A stretch of DNA of 64,000 nt from Amycolatopsis sp. MtRt-6 (GCF_017308975.1 NZ_JADWPD010000014.1:1-64000), one strand, 5' to 3'; positions 39,193 through 48,230 are shown, counted from the stretch's first letter. Notes: a model not told the origin generated them from the sequence alone. Numbers and translations: made by a program.

Positions 39193-39972
39193 GTGGGAGA
39201 GTTCGTAACCCTGGAGGTCAAGGACGGGGTCGGTACCATCCGGCTCGACCGGCCGCCGGTCAACGCCCTGAACGCCCAGGTCACCGCCGAGCTCGCCGAA
39301 CTGGCGAAGGAGGCGACCGAGCGCGACGACGTCCGCGCGGTGATCCTCTACGGCGGCGAGAAGACCTTCGCGGGCGGCGCGGACATCAAGGAGATGGCCA
39401 CCCGCACCTACCCGGAGATCGCCAAGTTCGGCGCGAACCTCACCGGCACCCTCGCGGCCATCGCGAACATCCCGAAGCCGGTCGTCGCGGCCATCACCGG
39501 CTACGCCCTCGGCGGCGGCCTCGAACTGGCGCTGACCGCGGACTGGCGGGTCGCCGGCGACAACGTCAAGGTCGGTCAGCCCGAGATCCAGCTCGGCGTC
39601 ATCCCCGGCGCGGGCGGCACGCAACGCCTGGCCCGGCTGATCGGACCGAGCAAGACCAAGGACATCGTCTACACCGGCCGGTTCGTCAAGGCCGAAGAAG
39701 CGCTGCAGCTGGGGATCGTCGACCAGGTCGTCGCCCCGGACGACGTCTACGCGGCCGCGCACAAGTGGGCGGCGCAGTTCGCGAACGGCCCCGCCGTCGC
39801 CCTGCGCGCGGCCAAGGCGGCCATCGACGGCGGCCTCGACATGGACCTTCCGAACGCGCTCAAGCTCGAGTCGCACCTGTTCGCCGCCCTCTGGGCGACC
39901 GAAGACCAGCAGAACGGCATGAAGTCGTTCATCGAAAACGGGCCCGGCAAGGCCACTTTCGAAGGGAAATGA
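39193..39972 (+). CDS. Enoyl-CoA hydratase/isomerase
   Basis: This 259-residue crotonase-fold protein has oxyanion-hole segments FAGGADIKEM and ITGYALGGGLELALTAD, and PEIQLGVIPGAGGTQRLARLIG with the catalytic Glu. It should hydrate trans-2-enoyl-CoA in beta-oxidation or amino-acid catabolism. GTG 39193 is chosen because GAGGAGG ends six bases before it; ATG 39187 would abut that site. The methyltransferase starts four bases after the stop. Confidence 0.92.
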   Translation: MGEFVTLEVKDGVGTIRLDRPPVNALNAQVTAELAELAKEATERDDVRAVILYGGEKTFAGGADIKEMATRTYPEIAKFGANLTGTLAAIANIPKPVVAAITGYALGGGLELALTADWRVAGDNVKVGQPEIQLGVIPGAGGTQRLARLIGPSKTKDIVYTGRFVKAEEALQLGIVDQVVAPDDVYAAAHKWAAQFANGPAVALRAAKAAIDGGLDMDLPNALKLESHLFAALWATEDQQNGMKSFIENGPGKATFEGK

Positions 39973-39976
39973 CGCC

Positions 39977-40942
39977 TTGACCGACGTGAACGACCCGGCC
40001 CCGAACCCGCACGCCACCGCCGAAGAGGTCCAGGCGGCCTACGCCGACCCCAAGCTGGCGAACGTGCTCTACCACGACTGGGAAGCCGGCACCTACGACG
40101 AGAAGTGGTCGATCTCGTACGACGAGCGCTGCATCTCCTACGCCACCGACGTGTTCAACGCCGTCGCGGGCGAGGACGGCCAGCCCTACCAGCACGCGAT
40201 GGAGCTGGGCAGCGGCACCGGCTTCTTCCTGCTGAACCTGATGCAGGGCGGCGTCGCCAAGAAGGGCTCGGTCACCGACCTCTCGCCCGGCATGGTCCAG
40301 GTCGCGCTGCGCAACGCCGAGAAGCTCGGCCTCGACGTCGACGGCCGGGTCGCCGACGCCGAGCGCATCCCCTACGACGACAACACGTTCGACCTGGTGG
40401 TCGGGCACGCGGTGCTGCACCACATCCCGGACGTCCAGGCGGCGTTCCGCGAGGTGCTGCGCGTGCTCAAGCCGGGCGGCCGGTTCGTCTTCGCCGGCGA
40501 GCCGACCAAGGTCGGCGACTTCTACGCGCGCAAGCTCGGCCAGTTCACCTGGTTCCTGACCACGCGCGTGACGAAGCTGCCCGCGTTGCGCGGCTGGCGG
40601 CGTCCGCAGTCCGAACTGGACGAATCCTCGCGCGCCGCCGCGCTCGAAGCCGTGGTCGACATCCACACGTTCGACCCGTCGGAGCTGGAGTCGTGGGCCC
40701 GCGGGGCCGGCGCCCAGGACGTCCGCGCGGTCACCGAGGAGTTCGCCGCGGCCCTCGCCGGCTGGCCGATCCGGACGTTCGAGGCCGCGGTGCCGTCGGA
40801 GAAGCTGACCGTGCGCTGGCGGCTGTTCGCCTACCACCTGTGGCTGCGGCTGTCCGCTGTGGACAAGAAGGTGCTCTCGAAGATCCTGCCGCGGGAGCTG
40901 TTCTACAACGTCATGATCACCGGGACCAAGCGGCCGTCCTGA
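39977..40942 (+). CDS. Class I SAM-dependent methyltransferase (UbiE-like)
   Basis: The 321-residue methyltransferase has motif I AMELGSGTGFFLLNLMQGG near 74-92, the acidic SVTDLSPGMVQVA, DVDGRVADAERIPYDDNTFD and HHIPDVQAAFREVLRVLKPGGRFV. This is the Methyltransf_11 arrangement used for small hydrophobic substrates. TTG 39977 is the only plausible start just after the hydratase. A long C-terminal region follows from about 190. The substrate is unknown. Confidence 0.88.
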   Translation: MTDVNDPAPNPHATAEEVQAAYADPKLANVLYHDWEAGTYDEKWSISYDERCISYATDVFNAVAGEDGQPYQHAMELGSGTGFFLLNLMQGGVAKKGSVTDLSPGMVQVALRNAEKLGLDVDGRVADAERIPYDDNTFDLVVGHAVLHHIPDVQAAFREVLRVLKPGGRFVFAGEPTKVGDFYARKLGQFTWFLTTRVTKLPALRGWRRPQSELDESSRAAALEAVVDIHTFDPSELESWARGAGAQDVRAVTEEFAAALAGWPIRTFEAAVPSEKLTVRWRLFAYHLWLRLSAVDKKVLSKILPRELFYNVMITGTKRPS

Positions 40943-40943
40943 G

Positions 40944-42110
40944 TTGGGATATTCGTTCAGCCTCGGCGACGTCGCCTACCTGCGTTCCGACGCGGGGACG
41001 GCGGCGCTCGCCGAGGTTTCGGCGCTGCCGCTGACCGACCCGATCAAGTCCGTGGCGCAGGTGCGCCGCCTGACCGGTGAACAGCACGCGGCCGCCGTCC
41101 TGGAAACCGTGCTGCTGCGGCGCAAAGCCGCCGGCAAGCTGTCCGGTGCGGACTGGTTCTTCACGTCTGAGGCGCTTCAGCAGGCGAGCGCGTCGGTCGT
41201 GGCGCGGCACCGGGCTTCGCGGCTGGCGGGTCTCGACGTCCACGACGTCACGTGCTCGGTGGGCGCGGACCTCGTCGAAATCGCCCGTGTCGCGCGGCGC
41301 GCACTCGGGTCCGATGTGGACCCGGTGCGGCTGGAAATGGCACGGCACAACGGGACCGCGGCAGGTGTCGCGTTCGGGCTCGCGCGGGCCGACGCCCTGC
41401 GTCCGGTCAGCCGGTCCGGGGTCGTCGTCGCCGACCCGGCGCGGCGTGACTCCGCCGGGCGCCGGGCGTGGCAGCCCGCCGACTTCGCCCCGCCGCTGGA
41501 CGGGCTGGTCGAGGCCTACCCGGGGCGAGCCCTGTCCGTGAAGTGCGCTCCCGGCCTCGACTTCGCGCTCACGCCGTGGGCCGAGGAGGTCGAGCTGGTG
41601 TCCCTGGACGGCCAGGTGCGGGAATCCTGCCTCTGGCGGGGCCTGGGCACCGGCGTCGCCCGCCGGGCGACCGTGCTGCGCTCGGACGGGACACAGTGGA
41701 CGGTCACCGACGACGAACCGGACGAACTGCCCGCAAAGGACCCGGGAGAGTGGATCGTCGATCCCGACGGCGCCGTCGTCCGGGCCGGGCTGGTCCGCCA
41801 CTACGCGGCGCGGCACGGGTTGTGGCAGCTGGACGAACGCATCGCGTACCTGACCGGGCACACCCCGCCGCCGGGGGTGCGGGCGTTCCGCGTCCTGGAA
41901 CACGGGCCGTACACGGAGAAGGCGCTGAAGTCCGTCCTCAAGCGACACGACGTCGGACGGCTGGAAATCCTGGTGCGGGGCCTGGACGTCGACCCGGACG
42001 CGCTGCGGCGGCGGCTGAAACCCCGTGGTGGCGCGGAGGCGTCGGTGGTGCTGACCCGGATCGGCCGGTCGCCGGTCGCGTTCCTGTGCCGTGCCGAACG
42101 GATCACGTAG
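40944..42110 (+). CDS. SAM-dependent methyltransferase with THUMP-like C-terminus
   Basis: This 388-residue protein has a methyltransferase core with VTCSVGADLVEIARVARRALGSDVD as motif I, and VVVADPARRDSAGRR in the position of a catalytic DPP/DPA-type motif. The C-terminal part (FRVLEHGPYTEKALKSVLKRHDVGRLEILVRGLDVDPDALRRRLK) matches the THUMP-like domain of actinobacterial proteins. That points to RNA or rRNA as substrate. TTG 40944 starts one base after the preceding stop, so it is coupled. Confidence 0.8.
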   Translation: MGYSFSLGDVAYLRSDAGTAALAEVSALPLTDPIKSVAQVRRLTGEQHAAAVLETVLLRRKAAGKLSGADWFFTSEALQQASASVVARHRASRLAGLDVHDVTCSVGADLVEIARVARRALGSDVDPVRLEMARHNGTAAGVAFGLARADALRPVSRSGVVVADPARRDSAGRRAWQPADFAPPLDGLVEAYPGRALSVKCAPGLDFALTPWAEEVELVSLDGQVRESCLWRGLGTGVARRATVLRSDGTQWTVTDDEPDELPAKDPGEWIVDPDGAVVRAGLVRHYAARHGLWQLDERIAYLTGHTPPPGVRAFRVLEHGPYTEKALKSVLKRHDVGRLEILVRGLDVDPDALRRRLKPRGGAEASVVLTRIGRSPVAFLCRAERIT

Positions 42111-42190
42111 GCAGGAACTTTCGAGGGGTGGAAGTCCCGCTGCGGGTGACGTAGGTTCCTCCGGTTGCCGAGTTTCACCGGAGGGTCGTC

Positions 42191-42955
42191 GTGTCGAAGA
42201 AATGGTCTGGTCTCGTCAAGCTCGCCGCCGCCGCGGCCATCGGCGCCACCGTCGCCTCGGGGGCCACCGCGCTGGCCGGGTCCGACGACTCCACCGCCGC
42301 CCGCTCGAAGGAGCCGGCCAACATCGGCCAGGTCAAGCTGGACGTCAAGGCGTACTACGGCGACTACCTCGACGCCGCGGGCAAACACCACTATTCGGAC
42401 ACCAGCCAGTTCGTGAAGGACACCACCCGGATCGTCTCGGACGCGAAGCGCTACCTGCAGCAGCAGCTGGGCCGGGTGCAGAACCCGGCGGTCGTGCTGG
42501 ACGTCGACGACACGTCCGAGATCACCTACGGCTGGGAGGCCGACAACGACTTCGGCTTCGACCCGGTCAAGCAGCAGCAGGCCATCGACAACGGCACGTT
42601 CGTGGCGAACAAGCCGGTGCTGGAGCTGGCCAACTGGGCGGCGCAGCGCGGCGTCAAGGTGTACTTCCTGACCGGCCGCAACGAGTTCCAGGGCCCGCAG
42701 TCGCTGAAGAACCTGGCCAACGAGGGCTACCCGGCCCCGGCCGGCGCGTTCTTCAAGCCGAAGACGACCGCGCCGGACTACCTGCCGTGCGGGCTGACCT
42801 GCACCACGGTCCAGTACAAGTCGGGCACGCGGGCGCACATCGAGGCGACGGGCGCGAAGATCGTACTGAACCTCGGCGACCAGTTCAGCGACCTCGAAGG
42901 CGGCTACGCGCTGCGTCCGGTCAAGCTGCCGAACCCGATGTACTACCTGCCCTGA
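42191..42955 (+). CDS. Secreted HAD-family acid phosphatase
   Basis: The 254-residue exported protein has a signal peptide ending near residue 30. It belongs to the plant-type/class B acid phosphatase group of the HAD superfamily. The nucleophile and acid are Asp104 and Asp106 in VVLDVDDTSE; FLTGRNE supplies motif II Thr and NLGDQFSDLEGG motif IV. It should remove phosphate from organic esters outside the cell. GTG 42191 follows CCGGAGGG. Confidence 0.87.
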   Translation: MSKKWSGLVKLAAAAAIGATVASGATALAGSDDSTAARSKEPANIGQVKLDVKAYYGDYLDAAGKHHYSDTSQFVKDTTRIVSDAKRYLQQQLGRVQNPAVVLDVDDTSEITYGWEADNDFGFDPVKQQQAIDNGTFVANKPVLELANWAAQRGVKVYFLTGRNEFQGPQSLKNLANEGYPAPAGAFFKPKTTAPDYLPCGLTCTTVQYKSGTRAHIEATGAKIVLNLGDQFSDLEGGYALRPVKLPNPMYYLP

Positions 42956-43025
42956 CCCTTCGAGCCGGAATATCGGCCGGGCCCGGCGCGCTGCACCTGA
43001 GACACAGGACTCTCAGGGAGCTGAC

Positions 43026-43403
43026 ATGGCGAAGCAGGTTCTGCAGCCGGGCCCGGACCACCCGATCACCGTCGAGCCGACGAAGGCGCGTGTGGTGGTC
43101 AAGGCGGGTGGGCGCGTCGTCGCGGACAGCCGCAACGCGTTCACCCTCCAGGAATCCACGTACCCGGCGGTCCAGTACATCCCGCTGGCGGACGTCGACG
43201 CGGGCGTGCTCGAGCGGACCGACCACGAGACGTACTGCCCATACAAGGGCGAAGCGAGCTACTACTCGCTCAACGTCGGTGCCGTGCGGGCCGAGAACGC
43301 GGTCTGGACGTACGAGAAGCCGTACGACGCGGTCGCGCCGATCAAGGACCACGTCGCCTTCTACCCGAACGTGGTCGACTCGATCGACCTGGTCGAGGAC
43401 TGA
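43026..43403 (+). CDS. DUF427 domain protein
   Basis: This 125-residue protein is a standard DUF427: VVVKAGGRVVADS, YIPLADVDAGVLERTDHETYCPYKG, ASYYSLNVG and AVWTYEKPYDAVAPIKDHVAFYP. The family forms a small beta fold of unknown activity. AGGGAG lies upstream of ATG 43026. It is convergent with the chitinase. Confidence 0.9.
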   Translation: MAKQVLQPGPDHPITVEPTKARVVVKAGGRVVADSRNAFTLQESTYPAVQYIPLADVDAGVLERTDHETYCPYKGEASYYSLNVGAVRAENAVWTYEKPYDAVAPIKDHVAFYPNVVDSIDLVED

Positions 43404-43420
43404 CTCCGCCGGGTGGTGGG

Positions 43421-44377
43421 TCAGCCGGTGTAGCCGGCGAAGATCTTCGCGAACTCGTACGGCGCCTGCGGCACGTTGGTGCACCGGTAGAGCGCGCCGG
43501 TGCACGCGTTGGCGTCGCGGCCCTGCTCCCAGAACGACAGCATGCCCAGGTGGACCGTCTTCGCGAAGGCCACCAGCGCCCGCGCGTCCTTCTGGGTGAA
43601 GATCTCGTTCTGCGAGTCGTTGACGCCGATCATCGGGGTGACGCCGACCTTCTTCCACGCCGCCGCGTCGCTCAGCCCGAACAGCGACTTGAGCTGCGCT
43701 TGTGTCGCCTTCGCCGCTGAGATCGCCTTCGCACCCTGGTCGGCGGGGCCCTGGTAGTAGTCCATGGCCATGATGTTGACCAGGTCGAGGTTCACGCCGG
43801 CGTCCTTGGCGGCCTTGACGACGTTGAGCCCGTCCGCGGTGAGGCCGGTCGGCAGCACCGGCAGGGTCAGCGAGATCTTCAGCCCCGGGTTGCTGTTCTG
43901 CAGCGTCTTCAGCGCCTGGGAGCGGCGCGCGATCGACGCCGGGTCCGCGACGGCCGCGCCTTCGATGTCGAAGTCGGCGTACTTGAGGTTGTAGGCCTTG
44001 ACGACGGCGTCGTACTCGGCCGCGACCTGCGCGGACGTGCTGCACGCCTGGGCCAGTTCGATCCCGGACGCGCCGCCGAAGGAGATCTTGACGTCGCCGC
44101 CCGCGTTGCGGATCTTCGCGATCTCCTCCCGCTGCCACGCCGTGCGCGGGTCGTAGGCGCCGAACCAGCTGGCCTTGCAGCCGTAGGAGTTGACGAACGC
44201 CAGCGTGAAGCCCTTGACGCCGCTCGCGGCCGACATCGCCGACAGGCTGGGCGTCGGCCAGGCACCCATGTCGACATAGGGACCGACCGGGATCGGCGAG
44301 CCGGGCGCGGCGCCGGCGACCCCGCCGCCGAACAGGGTGACGCCGGCCAGGACGGCCAGCAGGGAACGAAGACGCAC
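43421..44377 (-). CDS. Secreted GH18 chitinase
   Basis: The 318-residue exported glycosidase has a signal peptide to about residue 24. The GH18 site YADFDIEG carries Asp135, Asp137 and catalytic acid Glu139. Other landmarks are KISFGGASG and IMAMDYYQGP. It lacks a separate chitin-binding domain. GTG 44377 is five bases after GGAGG. Two DasR-like sites lie 45-75 bases upstream, so it should be induced by N-acetylglucosamine or chitobiose through DasR, as in Streptomyces. Confidence 0.9.
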   Translation of the reverse strand: MRLRSLLAVLAGVTLFGGGVAGAAPGSPIPVGPYVDMGAWPTPSLSAMSAASGVKGFTLAFVNSYGCKASWFGAYDPRTAWQREEIAKIRNAGGDVKISFGGASGIELAQACSTSAQVAAEYDAVVKAYNLKYADFDIEGAAVADPASIARRSQALKTLQNSNPGLKISLTLPVLPTGLTADGLNVVKAAKDAGVNLDLVNIMAMDYYQGPADQGAKAISAAKATQAQLKSLFGLSDAAAWKKVGVTPMIGVNDSQNEIFTQKDARALVAFAKTVHLGMLSFWEQGRDANACTGALYRCTNVPQAPYEFAKIFAGYTG

Positions 44378-44421
44378 GGGAACCTCCACGACTCGGGCGC
44401 GGCGGCGGAAACGGTCCCTAT

Positions 44422-44452
44422 TGGTATAGACCTTTTAGTGTGGTGTGGACCA
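44422..44452. promoter_or_regulatory. Two DasR-like (dre) sites upstream of the chitinase
   Basis: TGGTATAGACC (44422-44432) differs by one base from the dre core TGGTCTAGACC. TGGTGTGGACCA (44441-44452) keeps the TGGT/ACCA arms. In Streptomyces, DasR sites of the form ACTGGTCTAGACCACT control chitinase genes. Confidence 0.6.
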
Positions 44453-44488
44453 TAGGCCGAATGGGTCACCCCGGTCACGGTGCGTCGC

Positions 44489-45193
44489 TCAGGCGGGCGC
44501 GCGGCGGCGTCCCCGGCCTCGCTCCAGCCACCACTCGGCGAGCAGCAGCGGAAGCACCCAGCCGGTCCACGCGCTGATCCCGGCGATCGCCTGGCCCAGC
44601 GCGACCTCGCTGCCACCGAACGTCGTGTTCAGCTGGGGTTCGAGGGCGATCGTCGACACCGCGCCCCAGATCCGGTTGCTGATGATCGACATGCACAGCG
44701 CGAAGCTGCGGACCATCCAGCGCCGGTGGTCGCCGAAGCGCCGCGCCCGCGCCATCCGGTAGCCCTGCGCGGTGCAGCCGAACCAGAGCAGGGCCAGCAG
44801 CACCCCCGAAACGGAATTGACCGGGCCGAACGGCGACGCGAGCGCGATGGCGAACCCCGCGATCGACGCCGGGAGCACCCCGGCGAAGACGTACACACGT
44901 CCCGTGCGGCGGTGCACCGCCGGGTGTTTCTGCCGCAGCCACGGCCAGATCTGCAGCGCGCAGGCGACCATCGCGACGCTGGCGAAGCCGACGTGCGTGA
45001 CCAGCACCGGGTAGTACCAGCCGACGCCCTCGGGCGCGGGGATCCGCGACCGCGCCGGGTCCAGCCCGAGGTAGGGCGGGAGCGAGAACGCCAGGAACGC
45101 CGCGACGAGCAGGCCCAGCGGGAACACCCACGGGCGGCGCCACCACGTCTTCGTGCGCCGGACCTCGGCGGCCGGCCGTTCGATCGTCGTCAT
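44489..45193 (-). CDS. DUF2306 family membrane protein
   Basis: This 234-residue protein has six or seven membrane segments. RTGRVYVFAGVLPASIAGFAIAL and RFGDHRRWMVRSFALCMSIISNRIW match DUF2306. HTHVGFAS-like and HRR positions suggest possible haem or redox ligands, but no activity is established. ATG 45193 follows GAGGATCCG. It is divergent from the GntR-TetR regulator, with an operator-like dyad in its promoter, so it is the likely target. Confidence 0.82.
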   Translation of the reverse strand: MTTIERPAAEVRRTKTWWRRPWVFPLGLLVAAFLAFSLPPYLGLDPARSRIPAPEGVGWYYPVLVTHVGFASVAMVACALQIWPWLRQKHPAVHRRTGRVYVFAGVLPASIAGFAIALASPFGPVNSVSGVLLALLWFGCTAQGYRMARARRFGDHRRWMVRSFALCMSIISNRIWGAVSTIALEPQLNTTFGGSEVALGQAIAGISAWTGWVLPLLLAEWWLERGRGRRRAPA

Positions 45194-45208
45194 CGGATCC
45201 TCACTTCG

Positions 45209-45228
45209 TACGGTGTATCCGGACCGTA
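45209..45228. promoter_or_regulatory. Dyad TACGGT-N8-ACCGTA before the DUF2306 gene
   Basis: Perfect 6-base arms lie 16-35 bases upstream of the DUF2306 start and overlap its probable promoter. It is a candidate operator for the divergent fusion regulator. Confidence 0.5.
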
Positions 45229-45284
45229 TTGAGTGTGGAGAAGTGGCGGCAATCGATGGTGGGAACAATGGGGGAGTACCCTGA

Positions 45285-45318
45285 AAGTGTTCTAGGTACT
45301 GTCGGCCAAGTGTTCTAG
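45285..45318. promoter_or_regulatory. Direct repeat AAGTGTTCTAG before the GntR-TetR regulator
   Basis: AAGTGTTCTAG occurs at 45285-45295 and 45308-45318, 23 bases apart (about two helical turns). The second copy ends 13 bases before the TTG start. The first continues GTAC and the second TAC. It is likely a binding site for the regulator's own GntR domain. Confidence 0.55.
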
Positions 45319-45331
45319 TACGGAGCCCGGG

Positions 45332-46225
45332 TTGTCCGAAGCGCCCTACCTGCGGATCGCGGCGGACGTGCGCCGCCGGATCGCCGCGGGCGAGCTGCGA
45401 CCCGGCGACCGCGTCCCGTCGACGCGGGCGCTGGTCCGCGAGTGGGGTGTCGCGATGGCCACGGCGGCGAAGGCGCTTTCCGTCCTGGGCGAGCAGGGCT
45501 GGGTGCGCGCGGTGCCGGGCAGTGGCACGGTCGTCGCCGACCGGACGCCGGTCAAACCACCGCTGGGCCGCGACGCCGTGGTGCGCGCGGCGATCGCGCT
45601 CGCCGACGCGGAAGGCCTGGCCGCGCTGTCGATGCGGCGGCTGGCGGCCGGGCTGGGCGTCGGGCCGATGGCGCTGTACCGGCACGTTCCGGACAAGGAG
45701 GAGCTGCTGCGGCTGATGGCCGACGTGGCGCTGGGCGAGGCGGAGCTGCCGGACCCGGGCCCGGCGCAGTGGCGGCCGCGCCTCGAACTGGCCGCCCGCG
45801 CGCAGTGGCGGGCGTACCGCCGTCACCCGTGGCTGGCACCGATCGTGCTCAATTCCCTGGTCCGGCCCCCGGTGCTGGCGGCGGGCCTGAGGCTGGTCGA
45901 CTGGTCGTTGCGCGCACTGGCGGGCACCGGCCTGAAGCGGCGCGTGAAGCTGCAGGTGGTCATGACGCTCAACGGCTGGGTCGGCGGGCTGGCGGTGAGC
46001 AACGCGTTCGAGGTCCAGGCGGAGCAGGACACGGGCATCACCGGCGACCAGCGGCTGGCGGCCGACATGGCGCTGCTCGCGGAGTACCTGGGATCGGGCC
46101 GGTTCCCGGTGCTGGCCGAGGTGATGACGGGCCTCGAGGACGTCGGCCTCGACGACGCGTTCGAGTTCGGCCTGCGGCGTCAGCTCGACGGGATCGCCGT
46201 GTTATTAGACTGGCAGCGGTGTTGA
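45332..46225 (+). CDS. GntR-TetR fusion regulator
   Basis: The 297-residue protein has two DNA-binding domains in tandem. A GntR winged helix (about 5-72) reads RIAADVRRRIAAGELRPGDR, VPSTRALVREWGVA and GWVRAVPGSGTVV. A TetR helix-turn-helix (about 82-125) reads LSMRRLAAGLGVGPMALYRHVPDKEELL, and the TetR C-terminal drug-resistance-type domain follows. Such fusions occur in actinomycetes and control divergent membrane or efflux genes. TTG 45332 is the assigned start. Two kinds of operator-like repeat lie upstream. Confidence 0.88.
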   Translation: MSEAPYLRIAADVRRRIAAGELRPGDRVPSTRALVREWGVAMATAAKALSVLGEQGWVRAVPGSGTVVADRTPVKPPLGRDAVVRAAIALADAEGLAALSMRRLAAGLGVGPMALYRHVPDKEELLRLMADVALGEAELPDPGPAQWRPRLELAARAQWRAYRRHPWLAPIVLNSLVRPPVLAAGLRLVDWSLRALAGTGLKRRVKLQVVMTLNGWVGGLAVSNAFEVQAEQDTGITGDQRLAADMALLAEYLGSGRFPVLAEVMTGLEDVGLDDAFEFGLRRQLDGIAVLLDWQRC

Positions 46226-46737
46226 TCACCACGGAGAGGCTCACGCTGCACGCGTGGTCCGAAGAGTTTTTCGACGGCTTGTTCGCCTTGGCCCAGCTCC
46301 CCGAGACGGTCCGGTACGTGGGAACCGGCGAGCCGTGGAGCCACGAGTACACGCTGGCCAAGCACCGCGCAACGCTGACGCACTGGGCAGAGCACGGCTT
46401 CGGCTGGTTCGCGGTCTCGGCGGCGCCGGGCTCGTTCGACGGAGTGGTGTCACTGGTCCGGCGCACCGCGACGGAGTCGGGCCTCGGCCTGCCGGCGGTG
46501 GAGATGGGCTGGTGGATAGCGCCCTCGGGCTGGGGCCGCGGCTACGCGACGGAAGCAACGAAGGCGGTGCGGGACAGGGCGTTCGAGTCGGGCTGGGCGG
46601 ACCGCCTGCTGGCGGTGTACGAACCGGTGAACAAGTCGTCGGGGCGGGTGGTGGAGAAACTCGGGTTCGCGCCGCACAGCAGGTTCGTGCTGGACGGCCG
46701 GGTGGAGCAGCGAGCGGTCCTGGAACGCCCGAGCTGA
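46219..46737 (+). CDS. GNAT-family N-acetyltransferase
   Basis: This 172-residue protein is of the RimJ/RimL type: LITTERLTLHAWSEEFFDGLF at the start, VEMGWWIAPSGWGRGYATEATKAVRDRAF as the acetyl-CoA loop (Gly-x-Gly-Tyr-Ala) and NKSSGRVVEKLGFAP. It should acetylate an amine on a small molecule or protein N-terminus. GTG 46219 overlaps the regulator's stop, so translation is coupled. A terminator follows. Confidence 0.88.
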   Translation: MLITTERLTLHAWSEEFFDGLFALAQLPETVRYVGTGEPWSHEYTLAKHRATLTHWAEHGFGWFAVSAAPGSFDGVVSLVRRTATESGLGLPAVEMGWWIAPSGWGRGYATEATKAVRDRAFESGWADRLLAVYEPVNKSSGRVVEKLGFAPHSRFVLDGRVEQRAVLERPS

Positions 46738-46741
46738 GGGT

Positions 46742-46770
46742 GGGCGGGGAGTGCGCCCGCCCCGCCCTTT
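46742..46770. terminator. GC hairpin terminator
   Basis: GGGCGGGG (46742-46749) pairs with CCCCGCCC (46760-46767) and is followed by TTT, between convergent genes. Confidence 0.65.
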
Positions 46771-46772
46771 GG

Positions 46773-48221
46773 TCACGCCCCGGCGGGCACCGGAACATCG
46801 CCGACCCACCGGTGCACCGCCTCGGCCAGCCCCGCATCGCCGGAGCCCGGCGTGCCCACCCAGGCGACGTGCCCGTCCGGCCGCAGCAGCACCGCATCCA
46901 CCCCGGCAGTGTCCGAAGTGGACGATACCGCGGCAACCACCGCAACCCCCGCCGACCACGCGGCGAACGTCCCCGACGAAGTCAGGTCCACCAGCACCGG
47001 CCGTCCGGTGTGCAGCAACTCCGCCAAGTGCGTCTCCGCTCCCGGCACCCGCAGCGGCACGTCCGGCGCCAGCCTGCCCAGCCACGCGTGTCCGCCCGGC
47101 TCGTAACACGCGTCCAGTCCCGTGATGATCTCCGCCAGTGCCCGGTTCCCCGCCGGGTGCGCGGCCACGCGGCGCATCAGGTCCGCCCACGGCTCGGCGC
47201 CCGCTTCCTCCAGCGCCACCTGCGCCTGCGTGTTCGCCAGGATCCGGGCACCCGCCGCGTGGCGCTCGGCGTGGTAGGTGTCCAGGAGGCCCTCCGGCGC
47301 CGTTCCGCGCACCGTTGCCGCCAGCTTCCAGCCCAGGTTGAACGCGTCGTCGAGGGCGACGTTCACGCCGATCGCCCCGGCCGGCGGGTGGATGTGGGCC
47401 GCGTCGCCCGCCAGCAGCACCCGGCCTTCGCGGTACCGCGATGCCAGGCGCGCCGCGTTGCCGAACCTGCTCAGCCAGCGGGGTGCGCGCAGCTCGACGT
47501 GCCGGCCGAGGACTGCCTCCACCTGCTCCTGCAGGCGTTCCAGCGTGATCGGCGTGTCCTTGTCCGGCGGCGGGTCGTCCTCGCGGACCACGATCCGGAC
47601 GTACCCGGGCCGCGGGATGACGAACACGCTCCGCCCGTCCGGCCCCGTCGAAGGTCCGTACGGCAGCTCGCATTCGACGTCGCCGAGCAGTGCGTACCAG
47701 CGCGCGGCCACCCCCGGGAAATCGATTCCCGCCTGCTTGCGCACCGTGCTGCGGCCGCCGTCGCAACCGGCGAGGAAGCGGGCGTTGATCGTCCTTTCGG
47801 TACGTCCATTGTGGATCAGCGCGGTGACGTCGTCCGCGGACTGCGTGAACGACCGCAGCTCGTGGCCGCGCAGGATTTCGACGCCGAGCTCGAGCGCTCG
47901 TGCCTCCAGGACCTCTTCGACGCGCGTTTGCGGGATGCCCAGCGAGAACGGGTGATCGGTCGCCGTGCCGTCGAGCAGGAGCGGGCCGGGCAGGCCGGTG
48001 GCCGGTGCGTGCGGCACCCGGTGCCCCTCGGCCACCAGCCCCTCGGCCAGGCCGCGGCGGGCCAGCAGATCCAGCGCCCGCGCGTTGAGGTTGAAGCCGC
48101 GGCAGTACGGCGGACGCTCCGGCAGCCGTTCGACGATCGTGGTGCGGACGCCCGCCAGCGCGAGCTCCGCGGCGAGCAGCAGGCCGGCCGGACCGGCGCC
48201 GGCGACGAGGACATCGGACAT
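46773..48221 (-). CDS. FAD-dependent aromatic monooxygenase (PheA/TfdB, rifampicin-monooxygenase-like)
   Basis: The 482-residue flavoprotein hydroxylase has the FAD motif VAGAGPAGLLLAAELA at 5-20, AGCDGGRSTVRK in the middle and the ribityl-binding RVLLAGDAAHIHPPAGAIGVN near 270. It resembles the Rox-type enzyme at 52011-53453 (shared RWLSRFGNAARLASRYREG) but is clearly diverged. Substrates of this group are phenols, polyketides or antibiotics. It sits ten bases after a PadR regulator that probably controls it. Confidence 0.88.
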   Translation of the reverse strand: MSDVLVAGAGPAGLLLAAELALAGVRTTIVERLPERPPYCRGFNLNARALDLLARRGLAEGLVAEGHRVPHAPATGLPGPLLLDGTATDHPFSLGIPQTRVEEVLEARALELGVEILRGHELRSFTQSADDVTALIHNGRTERTINARFLAGCDGGRSTVRKQAGIDFPGVAARWYALLGDVECELPYGPSTGPDGRSVFVIPRPGYVRIVVREDDPPPDKDTPITLERLQEQVEAVLGRHVELRAPRWLSRFGNAARLASRYREGRVLLAGDAAHIHPPAGAIGVNVALDDAFNLGWKLAATVRGTAPEGLLDTYHAERHAAGARILANTQAQVALEEAGAEPWADLMRRVAAHPAGNRALAEIITGLDACYEPGGHAWLGRLAPDVPLRVPGAETHLAELLHTGRPVLVDLTSSGTFAAWSAGVAVVAAVSSTSDTAGVDAVLLRPDGHVAWVGTPGSGDAGLAEAVHRWVGDVPVPAGA

Positions 48222-48230
48222 GGTTTCCCC

